DNA of 64,000 nt from contig JAIYCH010000089.1 in assembly GCA_027488135.1 (NCBI GenBank), positions 186,001-250,000 on the forward strand, read 5' to 3'. Below the pieces are notes generated by a model. That model worked only from the letters and a program-made list of their open reading frames with translations. It was not told where the DNA came from and searched no databases. The stretch is from Saprospiraceae bacterium. GTDB lineage: Bacteria > Bacteroidota > Bacteroidia > Chitinophagales > Saprospiraceae. This document shows, piece after piece, positions 18,116-27,123 of this stretch (within the stretch, counting starts at the first letter, position 1; each line of letters begins with the position of its first letter). A program made the translations under genes and the position numbers.

Positions 18116-19450
18116 TTAGTTATTAGGGAAATAACTTTTGTCATTTTTTCCACCCCCTTGAACTAACTCCAATCTTACTTTAAATTCTTTGCTTAGATCC
18201 AGCTGATCCTTTTTAGCATATATTTCTTTTAGAGCGATTAAAGTATTGGTATCATTGGGATTAAGCGCCTCAGCTCTCTGAAAGTAAGGTAAAGATTCAT
18301 CAAACTGTTTGAAAACTTGAGCTTTAAGGTCATTAAACTTTTTAAGACCATCTTTAGAATAATCTTCACTTAGCGCATTCATTTTTTGGGAAGTTAATGC
18401 AGCCTTATTATAGTAAAGAGCACCAATACTGTAAAGAGCCTCTACATTTTTAGGATCCATTTCAATGGCCTTATTAAAATACTCTAGGGACTTAGTAAAA
18501 TAACCTTCAGCAACAGTAAGGTCACCATTATCTTTTATTGTTTTCTGGTGTAAATTATCATATACGTTGCCCATAACGGAATAGAGAGAAACGTTAGACG
18601 GTTCCAATTTAATAGCTTTTTCTAATCTTTCAATCAACTCATTCATTTTCTGTAACTTAAGATAATGGTTGATTTCGACAAATAGCAACGATAAATCATC
18701 AGGAAACTGCTTCCGAGCATTTTCAAGAATTGAATAGGCCTCTTCCGGAGAAGTCTTTTTCGCTTTTAGATTATATAAAGATTCATAAATAGCTGGCTTA
18801 TCGTATTTTTTATCTGCAAGCATAGTAAAATACTTTTCCGCTTCTACATCGTAACCACCATTAAAAGCGGCTAAACCTGAAATATACACCTGATTTAAGT
18901 AATCGGCTTCAACATCAAGTGTACTAACTTCCCCCGCATTTTTCAACATATCGTGGATGGCGATAACGGTAGAAAAGTCTTTAAAAGCCATTTCATATTT
19001 CTGTTCATCGTAATTATAGACGCCAATATTACTTAGTGAATTTTGAAGACCACCAATAAGTTTTAATGTCTTCTTTTTTTCTGCAGGCTTCACCGCCATA
19101 TCCATTGCCTTCATAAAATGCTCAAAAGCAATTAATTCAGGATTAGCTGTCTTAGGGAGATCGTCTAAAGAACCGACACCTAACTGTTTTGTTGTAACAA
19201 TCTGGTTAGCTAGTTCTGCCATTATTTCCCCACTTTTTAAAAAAGCTTCAGGCGTAAGGGTAGCTTCTTGAAAAGTTACTGCTTTAGAAATAGCTGTAAC
19301 GGCATCGTTTAATTTTGCTTTGTTCCCAATCATATCCAATTGGAAAGCTGTGAAGGCTTTTTTAGCGCTTGAAAACTCCGATTTATAATCTTGTGCATTC
19401 AAAACTATAGTTCCTACTAAAAGAAAGGATAATAAAAATGACTTTTTCAT
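18116..19450 (-). CDS. TPR-repeat periplasmic protein
   Basis: A 444-residue exported protein with a signal peptide (residues 1-19, ending VLNAQ) and a body of helical tetratricopeptide repeats. Repeats are clearest in the second half: EPSNVSLYSVMGNVYDNL, YFNKAIEMDPKNVEALYSIG, and SLPYFQRAEALNPNDTNTLI. TPRs act as protein-docking scaffolds; no enzymatic motif is present. The gene follows gyrA after 80 nt on the same strand and ends at a strong terminator. Co-transcription with gyrA is possible. The specific partner is unknown. Confidence 0.8.
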   Translation of the reverse strand: MKKSFLLSFLLVGTIVLNAQDYKSEFSSAKKAFTAFQLDMIGNKAKLNDAVTAISKAVTFQEATLTPEAFLKSGEIMAELANQIVTTKQLGVGSLDDLPKTANPELIAFEHFMKAMDMAVKPAEKKKTLKLIGGLQNSLSNIGVYNYDEQKYEMAFKDFSTVIAIHDMLKNAGEVSTLDVEADYLNQVYISGLAAFNGGYDVEAEKYFTMLADKKYDKPAIYESLYNLKAKKTSPEEAYSILENARKQFPDDLSLLFVEINHYLKLQKMNELIERLEKAIKLEPSNVSLYSVMGNVYDNLHQKTIKDNGDLTVAEGYFTKSLEYFNKAIEMDPKNVEALYSIGALYYNKAALTSQKMNALSEDYSKDGLKKFNDLKAQVFKQFDESLPYFQRAEALNPNDTNTLIALKEIYAKKDQLDLSKEFKVRLELVQGGGKNDKSYFPNN

Positions 19451-19530
19451 GGTTCATTAAGGTTTGTTTGGTAAACATGATTTACCTAAATAACGTATTT
19501 AGGATTCAAAATTATTGTTTTGCAAAAATA

Positions 19531-22098
19531 TTATAATTCTTGAGGAATTTCAGTGTCATTATCTGAAATATCCTGGTCACCGATATTATTTTCGTTATTT
19601 TCTAAAGGAAATTCAATATTTTCATCACCCTCTGGCAATTCTATCTCAGGTGAAAAAGGAATAACGGCAACATCAGCAATGGCATCATCTTCATCTAATC
19701 GTATTACTCTTACCCCTTGAGTGGCCCTTCCGATGACCCTCATGGTTGAAACGGCCATACGAATAATAATACCAGAACGATTAGTAATCATCAAATCCTC
19801 ATTTTCCTGTACAGCCTTCATAGCAATCAGCGCGCCAGTTTTGTTCGTAATCTGCATTGTTTTCACCCCTTTTGCCCCTCTATTAGTAAGTCTGTATTCA
19901 TCGACTTCTGATCTTTTACCATTTCCTTTTTCAGAAACGACCAGAATAGTATCCTGAATACTCTCTGTAGGATTGATACAAAGCATACCCACTATGGCAT
20001 CAGATTCTCCGGAAAGCGCCATACCTTTTACCCCTGTGGCATTTCTTCCCATGGGCCTTACTTTAGATTCATGAAAGCGAACGGCATACCCACGACGACT
20101 TGCGAGGAATATTTGATGATCGCCGCCAGTTAAAGTAGCCGAAAGCAGCATATCTCCTTCAGCGATGGTAATGGCATTGATACCTCCTACTCTTGGGCGG
20201 GAATAAGCTTCTACCGCTGTTTTTTTAATTATCCCCAGATGGGTACAAAAAATGATATAATGATTTTTAACAAACTCACTATCATTTAAATTTGGAATAT
20301 TGATATAGGCTTTGACTTTATCGTCCTGTGCTATATTAAGAATATTTTGAATGGCTCTACCCGCTGAAGATTTACTCGCCTCAGGAATTTCAAAAACACG
20401 TAACCAGAAACATTTTCCAGATTCAGTAAAAAGAAGCAAATAATTATGTGAATTAGCCACGAACATGTTTACGATAAAATCTTCGTCTCTTGTCCGTGAA
20501 CCTTTCGCACCTCTTCCTCCCCTACTCTGCGTTCTGAATTCCGATGCTGCCGTGCGTTTAATATAACCAAGGTTAGATATGGTTACTACCACCTCTTCCT
20601 CTTTTATGAGATCTTCCAGATTAATATCACCCTCTGCAGCAACGATTTCTGTTCTCCTGGCATCTCCATAATTTTCTTTAATTTCTAAGAGCTCCGTTCT
20701 AACAATTTCCCGTTGAATTTCTTCAGAATCCAAAATAGATTCATAATAAGCAATTTTATCCATTACCTCTTTATACTCCGCCCTTACTTTATCTCTTTCA
20801 AGACCAGTCAAACGTTGCAGCCTCATTTCGAGAATAGCCTTAGCCTGAATGTCAGATAAGCCAAAAGTTGACATTAAGCCCTCTTTAGCCTCTTCCGCAT
20901 TTTTACTTGCTCTAATAAGGGCAATAACCTGATCTAAATGATCCAGCGCTATAAGGATACCCTCAAGAATATGCGCTCTTTCTTTTGCCTTTCTTAAATC
21001 GTATTTTGTTCTTTTAACAATGACCTCCAGGCGAAATTTTATAAACTCCACAATCATGTCCTTCAAACATAAAATTTCTGGCCTTCCACCTACTAAAGCT
21101 ACATTGTTAATGCCGTAGGAAGTTTGAAGAGGGGAATATTTGTAGAGTTGGGAAAGAACTACTTTAGCCATAGCATCTCTCTTTATCTCCACCACTACCC
21201 TCATGCCCTGTCTTGCAGATTCATCTCTTACGTCAGAAATTCCTGGAATCTTTTTTTCAATGGTAAGTTCGGCAATTTTTGCTACCAACATAGATTTATT
21301 GACCTGATAGGGAATTTCAGTAATAATAATAGATTCCCTACCGGAGGCCGAGGTTTCAATTTCTGCTCTACCTCTGAGTACAATTTTACCACGCCCTGTT
21401 GCAAAACCCTCTCTGACACCTTTGGTACCATAAATAATTCCACCTGTTGGAAAATCAGGCGCTTTTATATATTGCATTAATCCATCCACATCAATATCTG
21501 GATCAGCCAAAGTGGCGACGATACCATCAATGACCTCTGTCAAATTATGAGGCATAAGATTTGTGGCCATTCCTACAGCAATGCCTGAGGCTCCGTTGAT
21601 TAACAAATTGGGAACCTTGGTGGGTAAAACGGAGGGTTCTTCCAAAGAATCATCAAAATTTAAGGTAAAATCAACCGTATCTTTTTCAATATCTGCTAAA
21701 ATCTCATCACTGATTTTTTTCAATCTTGCTTCTGTATAACGCATGGCAGCGGGTCCGTCACCGTCAATATTGCCAAAATTACCCTGAGGATCAACCAAAG
21801 GATAGCGTAATGACCAGTCCTGAGCCATTCTCACCATAGTATCATAAACGGAAGTATCCCCATGAGGGTGATATTTTCCTAATACCTCACCTACAATACG
21901 CGCGGACTTTTTATGGGCTTTATTATGCGTTAGTCCCAGATCAGACATGGCATAAAGAACTCTTCTTTGAACAGGTTTCATCCCATCTCTTACATCCGGT
22001 AAAGCACGGGATACAATAACTGACATTGAGTAATCAATGTAAGCTGATTTCATTTCATCCTCTATTTGAATAGGGATTATACGGTCTTCTGGAGTCAT
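19531..22098 (-). CDS. gyrA: DNA gyrase subunit A
   Basis: Catalytic DNA-cleaving subunit of gyrase, which with GyrB introduces negative supercoils using ATP. The breakage-reunion domain contains the active-site Tyr121 in [10 protein letters not shown] and the quinolone-resistance-determining motif [12 protein letters not shown] (residues 77-88), with Thr82, Ser83 and Asp86 at the positions equivalent to E. coli 83, 84 and 87. The C-terminal six-bladed domain carries a GyrA-box ([10 protein letters not shown], near residue 530), which separates gyrase from topoisomerase IV ParC. The 855-residue length is normal; the acidic tail ([10 protein letters not shown]) is common in GyrA. It is divergent from ubiE. 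Confidence 0.97.
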   Translation of the reverse strand: MTPEDRIIPIQIEDEMKSAYIDYSMSVIVSRALPDVRDGMKPVQRRVLYAMSDLGLTHNKAHKKSARIVGEVLGKYHPHGDTSVYDTMVRMAQDWSLRYPLVDPQGNFGNIDGDGPAAMRYTEARLKKISDEILADIEKDTVDFTLNFDDSLEEPSVLPTKVPNLLINGASGIAVGMATNLMPHNLTEVIDGIVATLADPDIDVDGLMQYIKAPDFPTGGIIYGTKGVREGFATGRGKIVLRGRAEIETSASGRESIIITEIPYQVNKSMLVAKIAELTIEKKIPGISDVRDESARQGMRVVVEIKRDAMAKVVLSQLYKYSPLQTSYGINNVALVGGRPEILCLKDMIVEFIKFRLEVIVKRTKYDLRKAKERAHILEGILIALDHLDQVIALIRASKNAEEAKEGLMSTFGLSDIQAKAILEMRLQRLTGLERDKVRAEYKEVMDKIAYYESILDSEEIQREIVRTELLEIKENYGDARRTEIVAAEGDINLEDLIKEEEVVVTISNLGYIKRTAASEFRTQSRGGRGAKGSRTRDEDFIVNMFVANSHNYLLLFTESGKCFWLRVFEIPEASKSSAGRAIQNILNIAQDDKVKAYINIPNLNDSEFVKNHYIIFCTHLGIIKKTAVEAYSRPRVGGINAITIAEGDMLLSATLTGGDHQIFLASRRGYAVRFHESKVRPMGRNATGVKGMALSGESDAIVGMLCINPTESIQDTILVVSEKGNGKRSEVDEYRLTNRGAKGVKTMQITNKTGALIAMKAVQENEDLMITNRSGIIIRMAVSTMRVIGRATQGVRVIRLDEDDAIADVAVIPFSPEIELPEGDENIEFPLENNENNIGDQDISDNDTEIPQEL

Positions 22099-22184
22099 TA
22101 CAGCTATTAGTTATCCTGAAAAATAAAGTAATCAACTGGATTATTTATCAGGTTTTCAGTATGAACGGATTAATTTTCGTAACA

Positions 22185-22192
22185 CAAATTTA
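22185..22192 (-). promoter_or_regulatory. Possible -7 element for gyrA
   Basis: On the minus strand TAAATTTG matches TAnnTTTG and lies about 87 nt before the gyrA ATG at 22098, inside the divergent gyrA/ubiE spacer. A CAAA (TTTG on minus) occurs at 22217-22220 but with a 24-nt spacer, longer than usual. Weak candidate. Confidence 0.28.
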
Positions 22193-22230
22193 AGAAATTT
22201 TTGGACTATTTTTTAACAAAAAAAATCCAT

Positions 22231-22260
22231 TTTGAAGCCCGTATAATCTGTCTATATTTG
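22231..22260 (+). promoter_or_regulatory. Bacteroidota-type promoter for ubiE-porT
   Basis: TTTG (22231-22234) and TATATTTG (22253-22260) are separated by 18 nt, a good match to the Bacteroidota vegetative consensus (TTTG, ~19 nt, TAnnTTTG). The -7 box lies 18 nt upstream of the ATG at 22279, which implies a very short leader of roughly 10-15 nt. Confidence 0.55.
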
Positions 22261-22278
22261 CGGCATAAAAGAATCAAC

Positions 22279-23001
22279 ATGGAAATCAAACCTTATCAGG
22301 CAGATGATACTAAAAAGAGTCAAGTATCAAGGATGTTTAACCGAATAGCCCCTTACTATGATTTTTTGAATCATTTTCTTTCGTTAGGCATCGATAAATA
22401 TTGGAGAAAAAAAGCTATATCACTATTAGGACGTGGAGAAATCCCACGTATTTTAGATATTGCCACGGGAACGGCAGATGTAGCTTTAACATTAAATCGT
22501 TATTACCCGAAAAGCACTATCATTGGTTTGGACATATCTGTTGAAATGCTATCCATCGGCAGAAAAAAAATCAGTGATAAAGGATTAACGCCTCAAATAA
22601 CTTTATTAGAAGGAGATTCTGAAAATTTACCCTTCGACGAAGCATCTTTTGATGCCATTACCGTGGCCTTTGGGGTTAGAAACTTTGAAAACCTCGATAA
22701 AGGAATAAAAGAAATGCACCGGGTTTTAAAAAAAGGGGGTAAAATAGTTGTGTTAGAGTTTAGCCAACCGACCTTTTTTTTATTCAAAATAGTATTTAAT
22801 TTCTACTTTAAATACATTTTACCCCTTATTGGTCGTTTAACCTCTAAAGACCCAAGGGCTTACCAATATTTATATGAATCAGTTCAAGCCTTTCCATCAG
22901 GTGAAAAATTTCTTGATGTTTTAGGTAAAAATGGCTTTAAACCAATTCAATGCAACCCATTAACTTTCGGAATTTGTTCAGCTTATTTAGCAGAAAAATA
23001 A
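22279..23001 (+). CDS. ubiE: Demethylmenaquinone methyltransferase (UbiE/MenG)
   Basis: SAM-dependent C-methyltransferase catalysing the last step of menaquinone synthesis. Visible motifs are the family start MFNRIAPYYDFLNHFLSLG, the SAM-binding motif I ILDIATGTADVAL, motif II (IIGLDISVEML), AFGVRNFENLDKGIKEMHRVLKKGG (signature 2 region) and EFSQP. Length is 240 residues from this ATG, normal for the family. A longer frame reaches 22201 but only through a non-ATG start lying upstream of the promoter -7 box, so 22279 is preferred. The 3' end overlaps the porT start by 52 nt. The ubiE-porT order is a known conserved neighbourhood in Bacteroidota. Confidence 0.93.
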   Translation: MEIKPYQADDTKKSQVSRMFNRIAPYYDFLNHFLSLGIDKYWRKKAISLLGRGEIPRILDIATGTADVALTLNRYYPKSTIIGLDISVEMLSIGRKKISDKGLTPQITLLEGDSENLPFDEASFDAITVAFGVRNFENLDKGIKEMHRVLKKGGKIVVLEFSQPTFFLFKIVFNFYFKYILPLIGRLTSKDPRAYQYLYESVQAFPSGEKFLDVLGKNGFKPIQCNPLTFGICSAYLAEK

Positions 23002-23684
23002 TCCTTTTTTATTTTGTTTTGATAGGTCCATGTCTGGTTTATGGCCAAAGAGGCAGTGTTCATAATCCAAATTATCAGCAATTTAACCAAAATGATTATT
23101 ACTTTGGATTTACTTTTGCCATAAATAATTCCCGGTTCAGAACTTATCAGTCGAGTGAATTTTTAAAGCATGACAGCATTAGAATTGTTCAAGGACTCGG
23201 GGGGGCAGGCTTTAATGTTGGCATCGTATCAAATCTAAAAATGGGCAATTATTTTGATTTCCGATTTTTACCTACTTTATCATTTGCTGAAAAGAGACTG
23301 AAATATCAATATCCAGAATACTCCAGCAATCGAAAAGTTGAATCAGTCTTTGTGGAGTTGCCTTTTCAGTTCAGATATAAATCTGAACCTTATCACGATG
23401 TACGATTATTCTTACTGGCTGGTCTGAAATATTCTTTTGATGTTGCCAGCGATTCCCGGACAAAACAAGCGGAAACCTTAGTAAGGATAGCGCCCAACGA
23501 TTTTTCTTTTGAGACGGGCGTAGGTTTTCAAATATTTTTACCCTTCTTCATTTTCTCCCCTGAATTAAAAATTTCACAGGGAATGGGAAACACGCTGATT
23601 TTCAATAAGAACCTATCAGAATCAACGATACTTGAGAAAATACTATCCAGAACATTTACCATATCCCTACATTTCGAAGGCTAG
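22950..23684 (+). CDS. porT: PorT-like type IX secretion outer-membrane protein
   Basis: Outer-membrane beta-barrel of the PorT family, required for T9SS function in Porphyromonas and for SprT-dependent secretion and gliding in Flavobacterium. The 244-residue length, N-terminal signal (IILFYFVLIGPCLVYGQ), DYYFGFTFAINNSRFR opening strand and barrel strands ending in FTISLHFEG fit the family, and it lies directly after ubiE as in other Bacteroidota. The ATG at 22950 lies within ubiE; an alternative TTG at 22974 would still leave a signal peptide. The last 29 nt overlap the convergent acpH gene. Confidence 0.85.
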   Translation: MQPINFRNLFSLFSRKIILFYFVLIGPCLVYGQRGSVHNPNYQQFNQNDYYFGFTFAINNSRFRTYQSSEFLKHDSIRIVQGLGGAGFNVGIVSNLKMGNYFDFRFLPTLSFAEKRLKYQYPEYSSNRKVESVFVELPFQFRYKSEPYHDVRLFLLAGLKYSFDVASDSRTKQAETLVRIAPNDFSFETGVGFQIFLPFFIFSPELKISQGMGNTLIFNKNLSESTILEKILSRTFTISLHFEG

Positions 23685-24255
23685 CCTGTTTTTTTGAATA
23701 CTCAATCATATCTGGAAAAAAAGAAAGGAAAGATTTTTCTATCATTTTTCCTTCCTTTTGAAGACTTACGTGCCAACTTTCCAACCATTGTGGTTGTGCA
23801 ACCCGTTTAGTTAATCTCAAAAAACAATACGACAAACCCTCATAATGGCCGTAATGTAATAGCCAGTTACCTTGAATCATTGCACGCAACTGATTTTGCG
23901 AGGAATCTGGCAGTTTTTCAATATTCTCTAATAACAACCTATTAGTATCGGAGGAAAATTCTTCCAGTGAAATGCTGGAAAAGCAATGCCAGTTTTTGAC
24001 TAAAAAATAATCGAAAAGAATATCAAGGACCACCCCTGCATATTTACCGTGTAAAGGGTACAAAACGGGTAAACAGGATTGAAAATCAGGATGGTTATCC
24101 GTAAAAATATCCATTTTCCTATGATGAATAACGCCATCAGAAACTTTTTCTGACAGATTTCTGTGAACATTACCTTTTAACATATCAGCAGTAATGTTTC
24201 CAAGCAGGAAATCAGGGTCTCTACCCGACAAAAATGCGTGAGCCAAATAATTCAT
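23656..24255 (-). CDS. Acyl carrier protein phosphodiesterase (AcpH, DUF479 family)
   Basis: HD-like hydrolase that removes the 4'-phosphopantetheine arm from acyl carrier protein. The family start MNYLAHAFLSG, the GNITADMLKG segment, GVIHHRKMDIFTDNHPDF (metal-binding His/Asp cluster) and VVLDILFDYFLVKNW are all present. Length 199 residues is typical. It converges with porT and overlaps its last 29 nt, and is divergent from ychF. Activity is inferred from family; some Bacteroidota members are untested. Confidence 0.87.
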   Translation of the reverse strand: MNYLAHAFLSGRDPDFLLGNITADMLKGNVHRNLSEKVSDGVIHHRKMDIFTDNHPDFQSCLPVLYPLHGKYAGVVLDILFDYFLVKNWHCFSSISLEEFSSDTNRLLLENIEKLPDSSQNQLRAMIQGNWLLHYGHYEGLSYCFLRLTKRVAQPQWLESWHVSLQKEGKMIEKSFLSFFPDMIEYSKKQASLRNVGIW

Positions 24256-24329
24256 GTGGAAAAATATAATATTGTAATAATAAACAGTTAAGTTTTTAAA
24301 TAAGTTTCTAATAATGAATTTTGGTTTTT

Positions 24330-24337
24330 TATCTTTG
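24330..24337 (+). promoter_or_regulatory. Probable -7 element of ychF
   Basis: TATCTTTG matches the Bacteroidota -7 consensus and sits 20 nt before the ychF ATG, giving a short leader. No exact TTTG box is found at the usual spacing; GTTTC at 24304 is the nearest candidate with a 21-nt spacer. Confidence 0.4.
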
Positions 24338-24357
24338 CGTCCTTAAAATAAAATAAC

Positions 24358-25455
24358 ATGGGTTTGAAATGTGGTATTGTAGGTTTACCCAATGTTGGGA
24401 AATCAACTTTGTTTAATGCGCTGACATCTGCTGGCGCATTAGCAGCTAATTATCCTTTTGCAACAAAGGAACCTAATATTGGGATGATTGTAGTTCCCGA
24501 TGAAAGACTAGATCAACTGGCAGCTCTGATCAATCCAAGAAACGTGCTTCCCACCAATGTTGAAATAGTAGATATTGCCGGATTAATAAAAGGGGCAAGT
24601 AAGGGCGAAGGCCTTGGGAACCAATTCTTGGGTAATATAAGGGAGGTAGATGCCATTTTACATGTAGTTCGTTGCTTTGAAGACGATAATGTTGTTCACG
24701 TTGATGGAAGTGTTAACCCTGTCAGGGATAAGGAAATCATTGATTTAGAATTAATCCTTAAGGACATTGAAACCGTTGAGAAAAGGTTAGATAAATATAA
24801 AAAACAGGCGAAGAGTGGTAATAAAGAAGACGTTAGAGCGGTGGAGCATTGTTCGGCTTTATTAAAACATTTAGAAAATAGTCAGCCTGCGCGCAATTTT
24901 GAAACTGACGATGAGAGTAAAGCTATCTTAGTTGAAATGATGCTATTAACAGACAAACCTATATTATATGTTTGCAACGTGGATGAAAATTCCTTTCCAG
25001 ATGGAAATAATCTGACGAGAGCCTTTGAAAAGGCCATTGAAGGGGAACCTGCTGAAATTATTCTTATTTGCGCAGGCATCGAAGCTGATATTGCAGCCCT
25101 GGATTCTGTAGAAGAAAGAAAGGAGTTTTTAGAAGCTATGGGATTAGAAGAGCCTGGCGTGAATAGATTAATCCGTAAAAGTTATCAATTACTCAACCTG
25201 GTTACTTATTTCACTGCGGGAGAAAAAGAAGTACGCGCCTGGACAATCACAAAAGGAACAAAAGCTCCAGGGGCTGCCGGTGTAATTCACTCCGATTTTG
25301 AAAAAGGTTTTATTAGGGCCGAAGTTATTCATTATCCAGATTTCATTCATTACAAATCTGAGGCTCAAGTAAAAGAAGCTGGAAAAATGTCTGTAGAGGG
25401 CAAAGAATATACGGTGCTTGATGGTGATATCATGCATTTTAGATTTAATGTTTAA
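24358..25455 (+). CDS. ychF: Redox-regulated ATPase YchF (OLA1/Obg family)
   Basis: P-loop NTPase of the Obg/YchF group that binds ribosomes and prefers ATP over GTP. The G1 motif is GLPNVGKSTLFN, switch I NYPFATKEPNIG, G3 DIAGLIKGASKGEGLGNQFL, and the G4 position is NVDE rather than NKxD, the change that gives YchF its ATP preference. A coiled-coil insertion (res. ~130-180) and a C-terminal TGS domain (FTAGEKEVRAWTI ... HSDFEKGFIRAEV) follow. The 365-residue length is exact for the family. It is transcribed alone. Confidence 0.96.
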   Translation: MGLKCGIVGLPNVGKSTLFNALTSAGALAANYPFATKEPNIGMIVVPDERLDQLAALINPRNVLPTNVEIVDIAGLIKGASKGEGLGNQFLGNIREVDAILHVVRCFEDDNVVHVDGSVNPVRDKEIIDLELILKDIETVEKRLDKYKKQAKSGNKEDVRAVEHCSALLKHLENSQPARNFETDDESKAILVEMMLLTDKPILYVCNVDENSFPDGNNLTRAFEKAIEGEPAEIILICAGIEADIAALDSVEERKEFLEAMGLEEPGVNRLIRKSYQLLNLVTYFTAGEKEVRAWTITKGTKAPGAAGVIHSDFEKGFIRAEVIHYPDFIHYKSEAQVKEAGKMSVEGKEYTVLDGDIMHFRFNV

Positions 25456-25474
25456 CTACATTCTCTCTGAATTT

Positions 25475-27094
25475 TTAATCACTACCTTTGATAAGGTCTG
25501 AGCCTTTCTCGGCCACAACAATGACGGGTGCATTGGTATTTCCTGATGTGACTTCGGGTATTACCGATGCATCCACCACTCTTAGTCCTTTTACACCATT
25601 GACCCTAAGTGAAAAAGGAGAGACAACTGCATCATCGTCCAAGCCCATTTTACAGGTGCCACATGGATGGTAAACTGTTTCACAGGTATCTAATATATGT
25701 TCAATCCTTTCTTCATCATTATTAAATATTCCGGGATTGTTCAAGGTATTTCCTTTCCTAAAAGATTCAAAAGCATTCGATAGTAACATAGCCTCTGCCC
25801 ATTTAACACCTCTAAGCAACGTTTTAAGATCTTCTCCCGCAGCATCACTGAGATATTGAGGATCAATGAGCGGAGCATCCTGAGGATTTGCAGATTGTAA
25901 GCCAACAAATCCGCGACTTTTAGGTTTGAGTAAAGTAGGCAAAATAGTAAACCCTTCTTCTTTAGGTAATGAGGGATAATCATGAATATCAAAACCAGCC
26001 ACTGGCGCAAAATGAAATTGTAGATCTGGTCTGTCCAATTCTGGAAGCGTTTTTAGAAACGAACATGCAGCGAGTGGACTCGCTGAAAGAGGGCCAGACT
26101 TAGAGACCAAATATTTAATAATATTTGGAATAACCCATGGAATCCTCTCTATATTATTGTAGGTGATTCGCTGGTTGCACAAAACATTAAGATTTACAAA
26201 CAAGTGATCTGATAAATTTTTACCTACTCCCTTCAGGTCTAATCGGCAACTTATACCTTTATCCTTCAAATAATCTTTATCTCCAATACCTGATAACATC
26301 ATTATCTGAGGAGATTGGAATGCGCCGGCGCTAAGAATGACTTCTTTTGCCTTAATTACTTCTTTTATTTGATTATTACTGCCAGTAAATACTTCAATGC
26401 CAACCACGGAATCCTTTTCCCAGCATAAGCCTGATACAAGTACATTAGATAATATACGTAAATTTGGTCTGTTTAAAATAGGTCTTATGAAGGACTCATA
26501 AGTTGAGTGTCTGACCCCGTCTTTGATAGTAAATTGAAATTTACCAGCACCATCTTGAACTTCCCCATTAAAATCAAGATTATGAGCGATACCCATTTCT
26601 TCATTAGCCTCAATAAAAGCTTTAGTCAAAGGAGTTTCAAAACGATTATAAGAAATTGAAAGCGGACCGCGAACGCCATGATATTCATTATCAAAGTTCC
26701 TGTTTTGCTCTGATTTTTTAAAATAAGGCAAAAGATCTTTGTAACCCCAGCCAGCGTTGCCCCATTTCTGCCAATCGTTATAATCTTCTGCATTTCCTCT
26801 GATGTAGGCCATGCAATTGACTGCACTTGAACCGCCCATTAACTTTCCCCTTGGCTGATACATCTTCCTATTGTTCACCATTTTCTGAGGAACGGTATGA
26901 AAATTCCAATTATGGTTTGAAAAATGTAATTTGGAATAAGCGGCAGGAATTTTAACATTCATAGGTTGTGTAGACGAACCTGCCTCTACTAACAGCACAT
27001 TACATGTTGGATTTTCAGATAGTCTATTAGCAAGCACACAGCCGGCAGAACCTGCACCTACGATAATAAAATCGAGCATATTTGAATTAGCCAT
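25475..27094 (-). CDS. GMC family FAD oxidoreductase (choline/alcohol dehydrogenase-like)
   Basis: FAD-dependent oxidoreductase of the glucose-methanol-choline family, acting on an unknown alcohol or sugar alcohol. The N-terminal FAD motif is [19 protein letters not shown]; the GMC signature 1 region [18 protein letters not shown] and signature 2 region [15 protein letters not shown] are both visible, as is the C-terminal [11 protein letters not shown] catalytic His segment and [16 protein letters not shown]. Length is 539 residues from the ATG at 27094; an upstream TTG two codons earlier adds nothing. It lies 29 nt after the TamB-like gene on the same strand and is the last gene of the folP operon. 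Substrate cannot be read from the sequence; the best guess is a choline dehydrogenase-like enzyme. Confidence 0.88.
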   Translation of the reverse strand: MANSNMLDFIIVGAGSAGCVLANRLSENPTCNVLLVEAGSSTQPMNVKIPAAYSKLHFSNHNWNFHTVPQKMVNNRKMYQPRGKLMGGSSAVNCMAYIRGNAEDYNDWQKWGNAGWGYKDLLPYFKKSEQNRNFDNEYHGVRGPLSISYNRFETPLTKAFIEANEEMGIAHNLDFNGEVQDGAGKFQFTIKDGVRHSTYESFIRPILNRPNLRILSNVLVSGLCWEKDSVVGIEVFTGSNNQIKEVIKAKEVILSAGAFQSPQIMMLSGIGDKDYLKDKGISCRLDLKGVGKNLSDHLFVNLNVLCNQRITYNNIERIPWVIPNIIKYLVSKSGPLSASPLAACSFLKTLPELDRPDLQFHFAPVAGFDIHDYPSLPKEEGFTILPTLLKPKSRGFVGLQSANPQDAPLIDPQYLSDAAGEDLKTLLRGVKWAEAMLLSNAFESFRKGNTLNNPGIFNNDEERIEHILDTCETVYHPCGTCKMGLDDDAVVSPFSLRVNGVKGLRVVDASVIPEVTSGNTNAPVIVVAEKGSDLIKGSD

Positions 27095-27123
27095 AACCAA
27101 TATTTACAGATTTAGGCTTTAAA

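Noticed and set aside
19531-22098. Topoisomerase IV subunit A (ParC) instead of GyrA
   Set aside because: A GyrA-box-like [10 protein letters not shown] is present in the C-terminal domain, which ParC lacks.
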